Positions 37,094 through 49,235 of a stretch of 64,000 nt of DNA are shown here, piece after piece. Each line of letters opens with the position of its first letter. Positions within the stretch are counted from its first letter, which is position 1. Below the pieces are notes generated by a model that was not told the origin of the DNA, did not search any database, and worked only from the letters and a program-made list of their open reading frames with translations. Origin of the DNA: a bacterium. Its GTDB lineage: Archaea; JAADDD01. The position numbers and the translations under genes are program-made. The DNA is taken from the NCBI GenBank assembly GCA_013154095.1, contig JAADDD010000001.1, forward strand, positions 62,001 to 126,000. The letters are read 5' to 3'.

Positions 37094-38371
37094 TTAAAGT
37101 CTCAGCCTCGGGCCCAGCTCAGCGAGTGCCAGCATGATGAGCAGCGTGAGCACTGCCCAGACGAGAAAAATATCCAGCAAGTAGGATTTCTGGACCTCGA
37201 TGCATGCACGCACCTGCGGTACAGGAGAAGGTACATAGAGCTCGAAGCGCACTGTTTTTGCTGGTCCAGGTGCTGGAACTACAGTTACTGTGACGTTGTT
37301 TTCTCCGCTGCCATCATAGGGCACGACTACAGCAATTTTCCATGGTCTGTTCATTATTCTTGCTCGGTAGAAGCTAAGGTAGAGTTTGCCGTTCCTGTAA
37401 ATATATACGTATACATGTTCTAGGATCGAGTAAGGCACTACCGTAACGTAGAACCGCAACTCGTAGTTGCCGTAGACTGGCCTGCTGACCAGCACGCTGT
37501 ACCTGCTGTAGTTCTCGCAGTTGCTTGCAACTCCTTCCAGCGAGACGTAGACCTGGCAGCTGCTGCGCTGAAGAACTACGTACCTGCCGTTCACGCTAAT
37601 ATATTTTACTGTGTTCGGCAGCACCAGCAGCGCGACAGGAGCTTCGATGACTTTACAGTAGCCCTGCACGCAGACAGTTGCTGCCGTGCTTGCCTCTAGG
37701 TAAACTTCTTTCAGGCTGCTAGCTCCTAGATAGAATTTTAGAGGAAGAGAAACGGCCTGTTCTATGCTAAGCAGTAGTGTAGAGGGTACTGACGGCGCTG
37801 CTACATCAACCTGCAGCGCACCTTCTCCGTAAAGTGCTGCGCAGCGCCTGCCATAGACGTTGCAGAGTTCTAGCACGTAAGGCACATTTTCAAGAAACTC
37901 TAGGCTGTAGTTTTGCTGGGAATAGTTTCCTGTCAGTTCTTGCAGGAAAAGGCTTCCTTGGGAGTACTGCAGCAAGAGTAGACTATTAAAATAAGAATAT
38001 GAATAATAACATATATATTTAATATTATATTGTAGCGGCACAGCAAAGTCCTGCACTGCACCGTAAGAAACCAGCAAGAACCTTGTCAGTGAACGGCTAA
38101 CTTTTGCGCAGCGCCAAGAATCGTTGGGCACCCGCACAAAGAGCATGCTGCCTGCAGTAATTTGCTCAGCGTACACGTACAGCTTGTTGTTCTTCTCTAG
38201 CAAACAAATTTCAGTAACCTGCTGACCAGAAGAAATGTCTGCCGGCAACACCAGCTTTCCTTGCAGAAAAAAATAGCAATGAATATTAGAACTGCCAGGA
38301 TAGACTACTGGTACTGCAGAGACTGTCTGGAGGAAAAGAAAAAATGCGAGGAGTGCCCGGCTCAGCGACAT
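37094..38371 (-). CDS. Secreted, C-terminally anchored surface protein
   Basis: About 425 residues from ATG 38371 (MSLSRALLAFFLFLQTVSA), which begins a clear signal peptide. A longer upstream start would place this peptide internally. The extracellular part is rich in Tyr, Ser, Val and paired cysteines (LELCNVYGRRC, VCVQGYC), with sequons NYS, NVT and NDS. A C-terminal helix (LLDIFLVWAVLTLLIMLALA) followed by LGPRLRL anchors it. It contains a striking AT-rich internal patch near 37985-38033. Function unknown. Confidence 0.7.
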   Translation of the reverse strand: MSLSRALLAFFLFLQTVSAVPVVYPGSSNIHCYFFLQGKLVLPADISSGQQVTEICLLEKNNKLYVYAEQITAGSMLFVRVPNDSWRCAKVSRSLTRFLLVSYGAVQDFAVPLQYNIKYICYYSYSYFNSLLLLQYSQGSLFLQELTGNYSQQNYSLEFLENVPYVLELCNVYGRRCAALYGEGALQVDVAAPSVPSTLLLSIEQAVSLPLKFYLGASSLKEVYLEASTAATVCVQGYCKVIEAPVALLVLPNTVKYISVNGRYVVLQRSSCQVYVSLEGVASNCENYSRYSVLVSRPVYGNYELRFYVTVVPYSILEHVYVYIYRNGKLYLSFYRARIMNRPWKIAVVVPYDGSGENNVTVTVVPAPGPAKTVRFELYVPSPVPQVRACIEVQKSYLLDIFLVWAVLTLLIMLALAELGPRLRL

Positions 38372-38424
38372 CAGCCTTCGGTCATCCGTTCTCGGCTCGG
38401 GTTTTTCTGCATCATTGCCGGGCA

Positions 38425-41064
<2,640 letters not shown>

Positions 41065-41071
<7 letters not shown>

Positions 41072-42573
41072 AGCTTCACCTGATGTTTTCTAATGTAGTC
41101 AAGGTCTACGTAGTTTCCGAATACCTTCCGAATATCATCTATTCCGTAAACAAACATTGCCAGTCTCTCTAGACCAAGACCAAACGCGAGTACAGGATAA
41201 TCTATGCCTAGTGGTCTCAGACATTCTTTCCGGAAAATTCCCGCTCCGCCCATCTCTACCCAGCCAAGCGTTCCGTGCCTGGCCATTACCTGTACGCTTG
41301 GTTCAGTGAACGGAAAGTAGGACGGCATGAACCGCACTTCTATGCCAAGCTTAATGTAAAACTCCTTGATAATGCCGAGTAGTTCCCTGAAGTTTGCGTC
41401 TTCCTCGACAATTATCCCGTCTACTTGGTGGAACTCCGGTAAGTGCTTTGCGTCGGTTGCTTCGTTCCTGAAAACCCTGCCTATGCAGAAATAGCGTGCA
41501 GGAGGCACGAGCAGCGCTCTTGCCAGCGTCCTGAAACTGACTGCAGTGGTGTGCGTGCGCAACACTAGCTGCTTGGCGACTTCGTGGTCCCAGGAATAGT
41601 GATAGGACACTTCGTGTTCTTCTGCTACCCGAGCCACTATTTCTACTCTGGGCAACCTTCCCTTGCCTTGCAGGTAGAATGTGTCGTGCTGCTCTCTGGC
41701 AGGATGGTCCTGTGGCTGGAACATCACGTCGAAGTTCCAGAAAGCTGTCTCGATCCAGTAACCGTGTGTTTCCTTAAATCCTAGTGAGATAAATATTTCC
41801 TTGATTTTGTCTATCAGTTCCCTGAAGTGGTGAAAAGAACCGCCATGTATTTTTGGCACGGGTGACGTGACGTCATACTTTCTGAAGCGCTTCTTTTTCC
41901 ACTCGCCAGAAAGAATTATTTCTGGGGTCAGCTGCTCGATAAAATCTTCTGCCAGCAGTTCCTCTAGCTTTTCGATGATTTCTTTTCCTAGATCCGTAAG
42001 CACTATTACAAAGAATGTGCGTTGCTCTACATCAATGCATTTTCTTTCCTTGAGCTGTTCTAGCACTTGCTTATACTGATCAAGTTCTGCAGAAGTGAGC
42101 GTTGCTCCTGCAAGCTGAGCCAGCGCTGCTCTTAGCTCCTTAAGTTTTTGCAAAAACGGTTCTACATTTCCTGTCAGCTTTACTTTTCCTTGCTCCACAG
42201 CAATTATTCCTGCACGCTTTAGCCTGCCTATAGCTCCTTGCACTTCTTCCACAGAAAGCAGCGGAGCACAGGCTGCCAGCAGTTCTTCTACAGCAATTTC
42301 TTGTTTCTCCTGTAGTACTTTAATTACTATTTCTTCGGGAAAACCTATTTGCAGGTACTTCTTCCCAAATTCGGTTAATTTAACAGTATATATTATTTGT
42401 TTTTCTTTTTTTATGATGCCTTTATCTTCTAGAAACATTAAACTTTTCGAAACTTCTACATCAGATAAACTAAGACTCTGTTTTATTTTTTCAGAAGTAT
42501 CTAATCCTTGCTTTATTCCTTGGAGAACTTGCAGCTCTTTTTTTGAGAGCATTCCTAGGACGTCTTTCTCCAT
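41065..42573 (-). CDS. pheS: Phenylalanyl-tRNA synthetase alpha subunit
   Basis: 502 residues. N-terminal winged-helix repeats (about 1-210) precede the class II core: HGGSFHHFRELIDKIKEIF, FWNFDVMFQPQDHPARE, CIGRVFRNEATDAKHLPEFHQ (motif 2) and FGLGLERLAMFVYGI (motif 3). It aminoacylates tRNA-Phe with PheT, which is coupled downstream. Confidence 0.97.
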
Positions 42574-42692
42574 GGCTGTGGAGTGTAGGTGCGCTGCACG
42601 TTATTTAGTTTTCGCGGCGCAGCAAGCAGGATTAAAATACTGCGAGCGCACTTATTCTTTGAGCTTTAACAAGCATTTAAATATAAGGGATT

Positions 42693-45600
42693 ATGGAACG
42701 AGCCATATTAACCTTGCTAGCTTGCCTGCTCTGCTGTACTCTTGTGCAGGCATACGTGCTCCAGCTAAAAACAGTGCCACCGGTCGCTGGCGTGCGCTTC
42801 GAGGTTTGTCCAGTAAACGGCACGCCTCTTCAGTGCATTAACGTTTACACAGACTCGAGCGGAGAGGTGGTGGTCAACGTTCCTGCAGGAGTATATTTCG
42901 TGCAAGTATATCCTAGCTACCCTTACAGGTTCCTTTTCTGGCAGCCTAGCGGTTCCACGCAGATTCTTTGCTCGAAGTACCAGAACCCTGTATATATTCG
43001 GGTGGCTGGGCCAGGAGACCTGGAGGCGTACCTGCAGTACCTGCAGGCAATCTATCTTAATCTCTACGTCTCTACGCAAGCCAGCACCGGTCCAGAAATT
43101 CTACTCTTGAGCAACCAGACCGTGCTCTACAAGGGCAGGACTACGCAGCTGAGCTACGAGCTGCAGTCGCAGCATGTCTACACGCTGGAGCTGCAGCAAG
43201 AATATACTAGCGGAGACCTGGACTGCAGGCTCGTCAACGTGCAGCTCACTGGAGACTACGAACTGCTGGGCCGCGGCAACCTTTCTGGCTATTATTATGT
43301 GCGCTTCCGCGCGCTCGACACAGACATTAATGTTTATGCTAGCTATGCCTGCAGCCAGTACTACCAGCTAGCGCTTGCTGCCACTGCTCCCTGGGCAGTA
43401 CTCTGCGTGAACAGCGCCTGCTACAATCTCAGCCATCGGCTCGTGCTCAGGCTGCCGCAGGGCTGGTACACGCTAGAAGTGCGGGCAGCTTCTGCTGGCT
43501 ACACTTTCAAGTACTGGAACATTAACGGTATATATTATTATACAAGGAAAATATCATATTATCTATATTTTGATACGCAGGCAACCGCAGTGTTCTCGCG
43601 TACAGTAGTACCTCCGCGCAAGCCAGTAAGGCACTGCTACCTTGCGGTCAGCTCCTCGGTTCCAGTGCAGTTCTATTTAGTTTTGCCGGGCGGCGAGCTA
43701 GAAAGCTACTACACTCCAGCAGTTCTTCGCCTTGCCTGCAACCACTACTACACGCTCGAGTTTCCTAAGAGCGTAGACAGCTACAGGCTAGAAAAGCTAG
43801 AACTGCGAGGAGCGGCTACGGGCACAGTGAACGTTTCTGCAGGTCGAGTCAAGCTGCTACTCCTAGGTAATGCCTCTGTATATGCGGAGTACACAAAACA
43901 GGCAGCCGCACAGCTCTATCAGCTGCAGCTCTACAGTGAGCCCAGCGGTATGCGAGTCTGCGTGCTTCCTGGAAACTACTGCTGCACGGCTCCGTGCACT
44001 CTTCGGCTGCCTCAAGGCTGGTACTACCTTAAGGCGCTGCCAAAGGATGGCTGGCAACCGCAGTACTGGATAATCAACGGCATTTACTATTTCCAGAACC
44101 CTGTCAGGTTTTACCTGTACTTTAATAGTACGGCTACTGCAGTCTACAAGCACGAACTTTACGGCAAGTGCCTGCTCAAAGTACTCTCTTCGCCTATTTC
44201 TGCTAGCTTTACGCTGAACTGCAGCGGCATGGTTTATTCTGGTACAACTCCAGCAGTGCTGCACGTGCCCTGCAATGCTGCTTGCACTGCCAGCTTTCCT
44301 CCGGCTCTAGAAGGCTACAGTCTAGTTTCCTTTGCAGGAGAGAACATTTCGCTGGTAGCTGCTAGTCCTAAAACTGGTACAGTTACTTTCCGCTTACAGG
44401 GAAGTCTGGCAGCGCTGCGTGCAGTCTACTCGCTTGTTCCTAGTAAGCTGTACTCGCTGGTGCTGCTTTCTTCTCCGGCAGGAGCTCGTGTCTGCGTGCT
44501 CAGCCTTACGACCGGTCAAGAATACTGCAAGAAAACGCCGGCAGTGCTGCAGTTGCCTCAGGGCTGGTACGTGCTAGAAGCTCCTAAGCAGTTCCAGAGT
44601 AGGTACTTCGAGTACTGGAACATTAACGGTATATATTATTATACCAGCAAGGTAAAGTTCTATCTCTACTACGACAGCGTAGCCACTGCAGTGTACGCTA
44701 ACGTCAGCTATCCTGTTAAGTTCTACTCGTATCCTGTTAGCGTAAACGTGCAAGTATATTCTGGCAGCAGGCTAGTAGGTCAGTGCACCACGCCGTGCAC
44801 GCTCAACCTTTCTCCTGGAAACTACAGGCTAGTCTATCCTCTGCACGTAGACGGCTACAGCTTCAGCAGCGCCAAGACATACGGCAACGTTAGACTAGAA
44901 AACAACACTCTGGTAGTTAATGGATTCGGTGAGGTTTACCTAGCCTACTCTAAACCTGTCAGCAAGGCAAAGTACTGCCTCTATATCTTTACAGCTTTTA
45001 GCACAGATCGCACAATAATAAAGGCTGCTAACGGAACTGTTGTTGCTGTGCTGCTAGGAAATTCAAGGGTTTGCCTGCCTTCCGGTACTTACTACCTTTT
45101 CACGGCTGCGAGAACCTTCGAGCCCTACACCCATTTCTATTTTGTTGGCTGGAAGATAGACGGACAACTGTACCGTCAGCCAGTGCTCAGGCTAGAGCTC
45201 CACTCAAACATTACAATCTATAAAATATATAATGTATCATATTTACTTGTAATACATTGCTATTTCTACAACGACGGCCCTATTCCTGGCTTGCCGGTGA
45301 ATGTCAGCGGCCAAGTATATTATACTAATGCGAGCGGCGAGGTTAGTTTATGGATTCCTGCAGGCAGTACGGTGCTGATTTCTGTGCCCAAGAAGTACTC
45401 TGGAGCCACTACTCCTGACAGCACCGTCGAGCTCCGCGTAAACTATCCACAAACAGTCAACTTTGTCTATTTCAGGAGCGCTCCACGCCCTAAGCCTGTC
45501 TCTGGACCTGCTCTCGGCACGCTAGAGGTGCTTGCCTACGACCAGTACGGCAGGCCGGCAACGCTGGCATTTTTCGTGTTTACTCCTAGCATGCAGCTAG

Positions 45601-46661
45601 TAGCAAAAATAGACGTGGTCGACGGCAAAGGAATATTGCGGCTTAAGCCAGGAAAGTACTTGCTGCTCGCGTTGCTCCGCTACGGTAATTATACTCTTAG
45701 CAGCCTCGAGGGTTGCAGCAAGCAGGAAGGCACCAACAAGTGCTACTTCGAGATCAGGCCAAACAAGACTACTATAATACGCGCGAAATATTACTACTGG
45801 ACTGGTAGGCTGCGCCTTGAGCTGCTCAGGCTAACAGTGCTGGACGCTGCCTCGAGGCAGCCGCTGCACTTCCGTGCTCTTATATGCAGAATAGGAGGCA
45901 ACTGCACTGTCCTGCAAGGAAACGGCACTGCTGCACTCTACTTGCAGGCAGCACCGTACATGGTAACAGTGTACTCGCAGGGGCACAGGGCAGCGCAGTT
46001 CTTCGTTGACCTGCTTGCTGGTCCAGCAAGCAAGGTAGTATATTTGCAGCCGCTCACGGTAAAAAGACCGGCGCAGCTTTACAGGCTATACGTGCTTGCG
46101 CGACCGCACACGCTAGTTGTTGTTTATTCTTGGCCGGCAGGCAAGCAAGTAGCCCAAGCAAGAACAAACTCTAGCGGCATGGCAGTTTTTAGGCTGCCAG
46201 CAGGAATATACTTGGTAAAGGCAGGAAACATGTCTCAGGTAGTGAAGCTGCAGCACACCACCGGCATTATACTGCTGCCAAAGAAGCAGCAAAAACCGAC
46301 AAAGGAGCGGCACTACTCTAAGCATGCCCATGCTCGAGAGCTCTTTGCTGTGCAGCTTTGTGTAGTAAAAGACAGCAAACCTGTACAAGCAACTATAAGA
46401 CTTTTTGCAGGCTCTAAATTCATAGCAATGCTACGCACAGGAAAGAATGGCTGCGCAGAAGTGCAGCTTGTTCCAGGAAAGTACACTGCAACAATTAACG
46501 GTCAACAATTCTCTTTTGCCGTTACTGGAAACGAAAAGGTTGTGCTGCACTTGCAGTCTCCTGGCAAACAGTTCGTGCCTCTGCTCTTGTTCTTGCTAGG
46601 AGGACTCTTGCTCGCCTATGCTTTGCTGCGCTTTGTGCTCAGTAGACGCCTTACATGGTGA
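42693..46661 (+). CDS. Giant repeat-containing cell-surface protein
   Basis: 1322 residues. A signal peptide (about 1-20, LTLLACLLCCTLVQA) starts it and a C-terminal membrane helix (LLLFLLGGLLLAYALLRFVL) plus SRRLTW anchors it. The body is tandem beta modules. A signature of the type YWNINGIYYYT, followed by YLYFDxxATAVY, has its aromatic anchor at residues about 83, 274, 458, 641 and 820, a period near 183. PEGA-like elements (LPQGWYxLE; P-A-GxYxV) lie between. The last 500 residues contain carboxypeptidase-regulatory-like strands (GKGILRLKPGKYLL; NSSGMAVFRLPAGIYLVKAG). Paired cysteines are frequent. Likely S-layer or adhesion component; role not shown. Confidence 0.75.
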   Translation: MERAILTLLACLLCCTLVQAYVLQLKTVPPVAGVRFEVCPVNGTPLQCINVYTDSSGEVVVNVPAGVYFVQVYPSYPYRFLFWQPSGSTQILCSKYQNPVYIRVAGPGDLEAYLQYLQAIYLNLYVSTQASTGPEILLLSNQTVLYKGRTTQLSYELQSQHVYTLELQQEYTSGDLDCRLVNVQLTGDYELLGRGNLSGYYYVRFRALDTDINVYASYACSQYYQLALAATAPWAVLCVNSACYNLSHRLVLRLPQGWYTLEVRAASAGYTFKYWNINGIYYYTRKISYYLYFDTQATAVFSRTVVPPRKPVRHCYLAVSSSVPVQFYLVLPGGELESYYTPAVLRLACNHYYTLEFPKSVDSYRLEKLELRGAATGTVNVSAGRVKLLLLGNASVYAEYTKQAAAQLYQLQLYSEPSGMRVCVLPGNYCCTAPCTLRLPQGWYYLKALPKDGWQPQYWIINGIYYFQNPVRFYLYFNSTATAVYKHELYGKCLLKVLSSPISASFTLNCSGMVYSGTTPAVLHVPCNAACTASFPPALEGYSLVSFAGENISLVAASPKTGTVTFRLQGSLAALRAVYSLVPSKLYSLVLLSSPAGARVCVLSLTTGQEYCKKTPAVLQLPQGWYVLEAPKQFQSRYFEYWNINGIYYYTSKVKFYLYYDSVATAVYANVSYPVKFYSYPVSVNVQVYSGSRLVGQCTTPCTLNLSPGNYRLVYPLHVDGYSFSSAKTYGNVRLENNTLVVNGFGEVYLAYSKPVSKAKYCLYIFTAFSTDRTIIKAANGTVVAVLLGNSRVCLPSGTYYLFTAARTFEPYTHFYFVGWKIDGQLYRQPVLRLELHSNITIYKIYNVSYLLVIHCYFYNDGPIPGLPVNVSGQVYYTNASGEVSLWIPAGSTVLISVPKKYSGATTPDSTVELRVNYPQTVNFVYFRSAPRPKPVSGPALGTLEVLAYDQYGRPATLAFFVFTPSMQLVAKIDVVDGKGILRLKPGKYLLLALLRYGNYTLSSLEGCSKQEGTNKCYFEIRPNKTTIIRAKYYYWTGRLRLELLRLTVLDAASRQPLHFRALICRIGGNCTVLQGNGTAALYLQAAPYMVTVYSQGHRAAQFFVDLLAGPASKVVYLQPLTVKRPAQLYRLYVLARPHTLVVVYSWPAGKQVAQARTNSSGMAVFRLPAGIYLVKAGNMSQVVKLQHTTGIILLPKKQQKPTKERHYSKHAHARELFAVQLCVVKDSKPVQATIRLFAGSKFIAMLRTGKNGCAEVQLVPGKYTATINGQQFSFAVTGNEKVVLHLQSPGKQFVPLLLFLLGGLLLAYALLRFVLSRRLTW

Positions 46662-48184
46662 AAAAGATGATAAAAGAAATAAACAAAGAGCTGCTCTTAC
46701 AGCTCTCAAGGAAAAGTCTCGCGGAGCTAGCTGCCGACTTTACACTTCGTAGAAACCTGCGCGAGCTAGTAGAAAAAGAGATGGAAAAATTTGATGATCC
46801 GGAAGAATATAAGTTTAGTCCTAGTTATATTCGCTTTAATCCTATTTTCTTTGGAGCTGAAAAGCTGCTAAAAAGAGCAGGAATAGAAAAAAGAAGACTG
46901 GCATACAAGATAGCTGCTCTCTACTTTCTAGAGTATTTACATCCTCAGACCTGCAAACAGTACTCTGCGAGAAGCTACTACCAGCTCTTTGTAAAAATAA
47001 AGTCTAGCTTGCATGACAAAGAAATAGAAAGAGCCGCCAGTGAACTGAAATTTTTTGGCGACCATGAACTCAACGTGCTAGTAATAGCAGCTGCACTTTT
47101 GCTTGCTTCTAGCAGGCTAGACCTGCGCGCAGCAGAAGCGCTGGCAGATGCAGCAATCTACTTCCTGCGCGCAGAAAAAGAGCAGATTTATTCCATTGAT
47201 AAACTTGCTCGCTTACTGATTCTTTTCGAGCGCAGGCTAGACTCCAGATATCTTGTGACCGCTGCCTACCTTGGCAAGAAACTAGAAAATATGCTGCTCG
47301 GCAAATTTTCTAGTCCGTTCGGAGTCTACTGCTCTGATCCGCTGTTCTTCGCTAAGACAGCTGTTCTCTGCACTTACCTAGCACTCGCCGAAACAGAGCA
47401 GCGCGCCTGGGAAGGCTGGCTGTACTCACCTGCTTCTCGCCCATCGCCGTCTTCTGTTTTTCTTGCCTGGAATGCTCGCTTACTGGATCTTGAGCAGCTT
47501 CCAGCACCAGAAAAAATAGTAGAAGAATTAGAGCAGCGCTGCAAAAATATATACTGGCTGCTACTATTTTCGCACGTTTCGCTGCTCTACCTTGCTCTTT
47601 CTTCAGATGATACATGGTGGATAAAGCCGTGCATAAGCTTTAAGAAATTAATACTACTGGACAAGCGTCTAAAAGTAGAAAATTTCTTAGGTATAAAAGA
47701 AGACGCCGAGTATGAGCTAAAATTGTTCCTCAACCAACCAGCTCTTGGCACTTATTTTAATGTAACCTTTAAACCAGGAAGAAAACGTTTAAAAAAGCAG
47801 GTCATATTTCGCTGTTCTAGAAAACAAATTAAAGCTGCGCGCAAAGCTGTGCGCCTTCTAGGAGAGCAATTGCTTGCTATAGTAGAAATAAAAAGAGAAA
47901 ACCCTAGCAGAGACTTGTTTAGCCTGCTCGTTGAACTTGACTCTCTCCTAGATGTTGTGCAAGAATTCTATCTAGGCAAACAAACATTAGATCACGAGAG
48001 CGGTATAGAAGCAGTAAACAAGAAATATGAACAACTGCTGCCTGTTGCAGAAAAAGACCGTGCCTTTGCCGCACTGCTTGCAGTACTGTTTAGGGCACTT
48101 TTATTAATTTATGGAAATAATAGTTTTCCCAAACTTTACTATTATTGGAATACTCTGAAGTGGCTAGCGCACACAAATTCTTAA
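46655..48184 (+). CDS. Large helical orphan protein
   Basis: 509 residues, nearly all helix, no signal peptide or recognised motif. A short strand-containing part near 355-385 reads NQPALGTYFNVTFKPGRKRL. Its start overlaps the end of the giant surface-protein gene by 7 bp, so the two may be co-translated. The 3' end lies 6 bp before the 3' end of the convergent tRNA-Met. Same style as the orphans at 28007, 29985 and 51346. Confidence 0.6.
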   Translation: MVKKMIKEINKELLLQLSRKSLAELAADFTLRRNLRELVEKEMEKFDDPEEYKFSPSYIRFNPIFFGAEKLLKRAGIEKRRLAYKIAALYFLEYLHPQTCKQYSARSYYQLFVKIKSSLHDKEIERAASELKFFGDHELNVLVIAAALLLASSRLDLRAAEALADAAIYFLRAEKEQIYSIDKLARLLILFERRLDSRYLVTAAYLGKKLENMLLGKFSSPFGVYCSDPLFFAKTAVLCTYLALAETEQRAWEGWLYSPASRPSPSSVFLAWNARLLDLEQLPAPEKIVEELEQRCKNIYWLLLFSHVSLLYLALSSDDTWWIKPCISFKKLILLDKRLKVENFLGIKEDAEYELKLFLNQPALGTYFNVTFKPGRKRLKKQVIFRCSRKQIKAARKAVRLLGEQLLAIVEIKRENPSRDLFSLLVELDSLLDVVQEFYLGKQTLDHESGIEAVNKKYEQLLPVAEKDRAFAALLAVLFRALLLIYGNNSFPKLYYYWNTLKWLAHTNS

Positions 48185-48190
48185 ACTAGC

Positions 48191-48267
48191 TGGGGCGGGG
48201 GCCCGGATTCGAACCGGGGACCTCCGGGTTATGAGCCCGGCGGGCTACCTGGCTGCCCTACCCCCGC
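48191..48267 (-). tRNA. tRNA-Met (CAU), initiator-like arms
   Basis: Minus strand, 73-nt body, discriminator C, encoded CCA. The acceptor GCGGGGG/CCCCCGC starts with G1-C72. The D arm is GGGC-AGCCAGGUA-GCCC, the anticodon arm CCGGG-CUCAUAA-CCCGG, and the T arm CCCGG-UUCGAAU-CCGGG. The three G-C pairs closing the anticodon stem and the D arm are initiator-like, but archaeal initiators usually have A1-U72 and discriminator A. An elongator or Ile-CAU identity is not excluded. TATA-like AATTAAATAAAG (minus strand) lies about 10-20 bp upstream. Confidence 0.9.
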
Positions 48268-48304
48268 ACTAACTTTATTTAATTACAGGTTTAAAATGCT
48301 TTGC

Positions 48305-48358
48305 TGAACAGTGATGACTCGATTCCAAGCTGAGCGCGTGATGAAAAACAGTTTTCAG
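48305..48358 (+). ncRNA. Candidate C/D-box sRNA, second half degenerate
   Basis: Plus strand: C GTGATGA (48311-48317), 12-nt guide, D' CTGA (48330-48333), 4-nt spacer, C' GTGATGA (48338-48344). A proper final D box is lacking; the expected place near 48355-48360 reads TCAGCG. That position is the D box of the opposite-strand sRNA. The D' guide has no evident 23S target in this window. Either the D box is non-canonical or only the C/D' half works. Confidence 0.55.
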
Positions 48359-48420
48359 CGCAGGGACGTGGAGTTCATCATCCCCCGTTCTCAGCCCATG
48401 GCAGAGTCATCATTGCTGAA
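48350..48420 (-). ncRNA. C/D-box guide sRNA with two 23S targets
   Basis: Minus strand: C ATGATGA (48413-48407), 12-nt guide, D' CTGA (48394-48391), 9-nt spacer, C' ATGATGA (48381-48375), 16-nt guide, D CTGA (48358-48355). The D' guide pairs over 11 bp with 23S 22563-22573, predicting Um at 22566. The D guide pairs over 10 bp with 22175-22184, predicting Gm at 22179. Flanking GCAAT and a short region to the CPBP gene give little room for a separate promoter. Confidence 0.92.
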
Positions 48421-48456
48421 GTTCAGGTTATTAGGCAGCAGCAAAAATATACTGCA

Positions 48457-49218
48457 ATGCCGCACGACGACCGGCTGCTCTGGTTGTTTTTGCTGCTAGT
48501 TTATGTAGCAGTGCAAGAATTTCTTGTTTTCTGTTATACGGGCAGTTTTGCCTTCTCTCCTATGCTTGCAGCCATTTGCATAATATACTTGGCTGGACTA
48601 GTGCACGGCAGCTTCAGCGAACGCTACGAGCTGAAACTAAAAGCCAGATATATTCTGCTCGGTTTTGGCTACTTCTTGCTTTCGCTGTTTATCATTGTTC
48701 TGCTCGGCTTGCTTTTCCGCGCACTTACTGGAGCCCAGCTCTTTGAGCAGTTCAGCCACAGGGTCCTCTTTTCTCCTAAAGTTCACAGCAACAATTATAT
48801 TATTTTTTACGTTTTCAAGCGACTGCTTTCTTCGCTCGGAATGCTCGGACTTATGTTCATTTTTGCTATTTTAGCTGTCGTTGCACTTGTAGAAGAAATT
48901 GTTTTTCGCGGAGTGATTCTAGATGCTGTTAAGCAGCTTGCAAGCGTGCTTGTCTCTGAGCGCACGGCCTTAGCAGTAGCGGTTGTTTTCCAGGCAGCGC
49001 TCTTTGCAGTGCTGCACCTTGCCTGCTGGAACCTCGCGGCGCTCGGCAAGCAGTACTGGCCTGTAGTGCTCTCAGTCGTGCTTGAGCTAGCGGCGCTCGG
49101 CATTATCCTTGCCTGGGCACGTCTGAGAACTGGCAGCCTCGCAGTTTCTGCCGCTTGCCACTTTTTCTACGACGCGTGCGTTGTGCTGGCAATGTTTTTA
49201 TATTTCAGGCTCGTCTAG
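48457..49218 (+). CDS. CPBP (Abi/CAAX-like) intramembrane protease family protein
   Basis: 253 residues with about seven membrane helices. The catalytic signature EEIVFRG at about 147-153 is followed by FAVLHLA near 190 and ACHFFYDA near 235, giving the Glu-Glu, Arg and two His of the CPBP/Rce1 superfamily. Archaeal members have varied or unknown substrates. It lies just after the sRNA pair, and CysRS follows after 17 bp. Confidence 0.85.
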   Translation: MPHDDRLLWLFLLLVYVAVQEFLVFCYTGSFAFSPMLAAICIIYLAGLVHGSFSERYELKLKARYILLGFGYFLLSLFIIVLLGLLFRALTGAQLFEQFSHRVLFSPKVHSNNYIIFYVFKRLLSSLGMLGLMFIFAILAVVALVEEIVFRGVILDAVKQLASVLVSERTALAVAVVFQAALFAVLHLACWNLAALGKQYWPVVLSVVLELAALGIILAWARLRTGSLAVSAACHFFYDACVVLAMFLYFRLV

Positions 49219-49235
49219 TTTTCCGTGGGAAGATT

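Noticed and set aside
38362..38416. Possible minus-strand C/D sRNA (AATGATGC, CCGA, GGATGAC, CTGA)
   Set aside because: Boxes deviate from consensus, the D box lies inside the start of the surface-protein gene, and neither guide matches the 23S.
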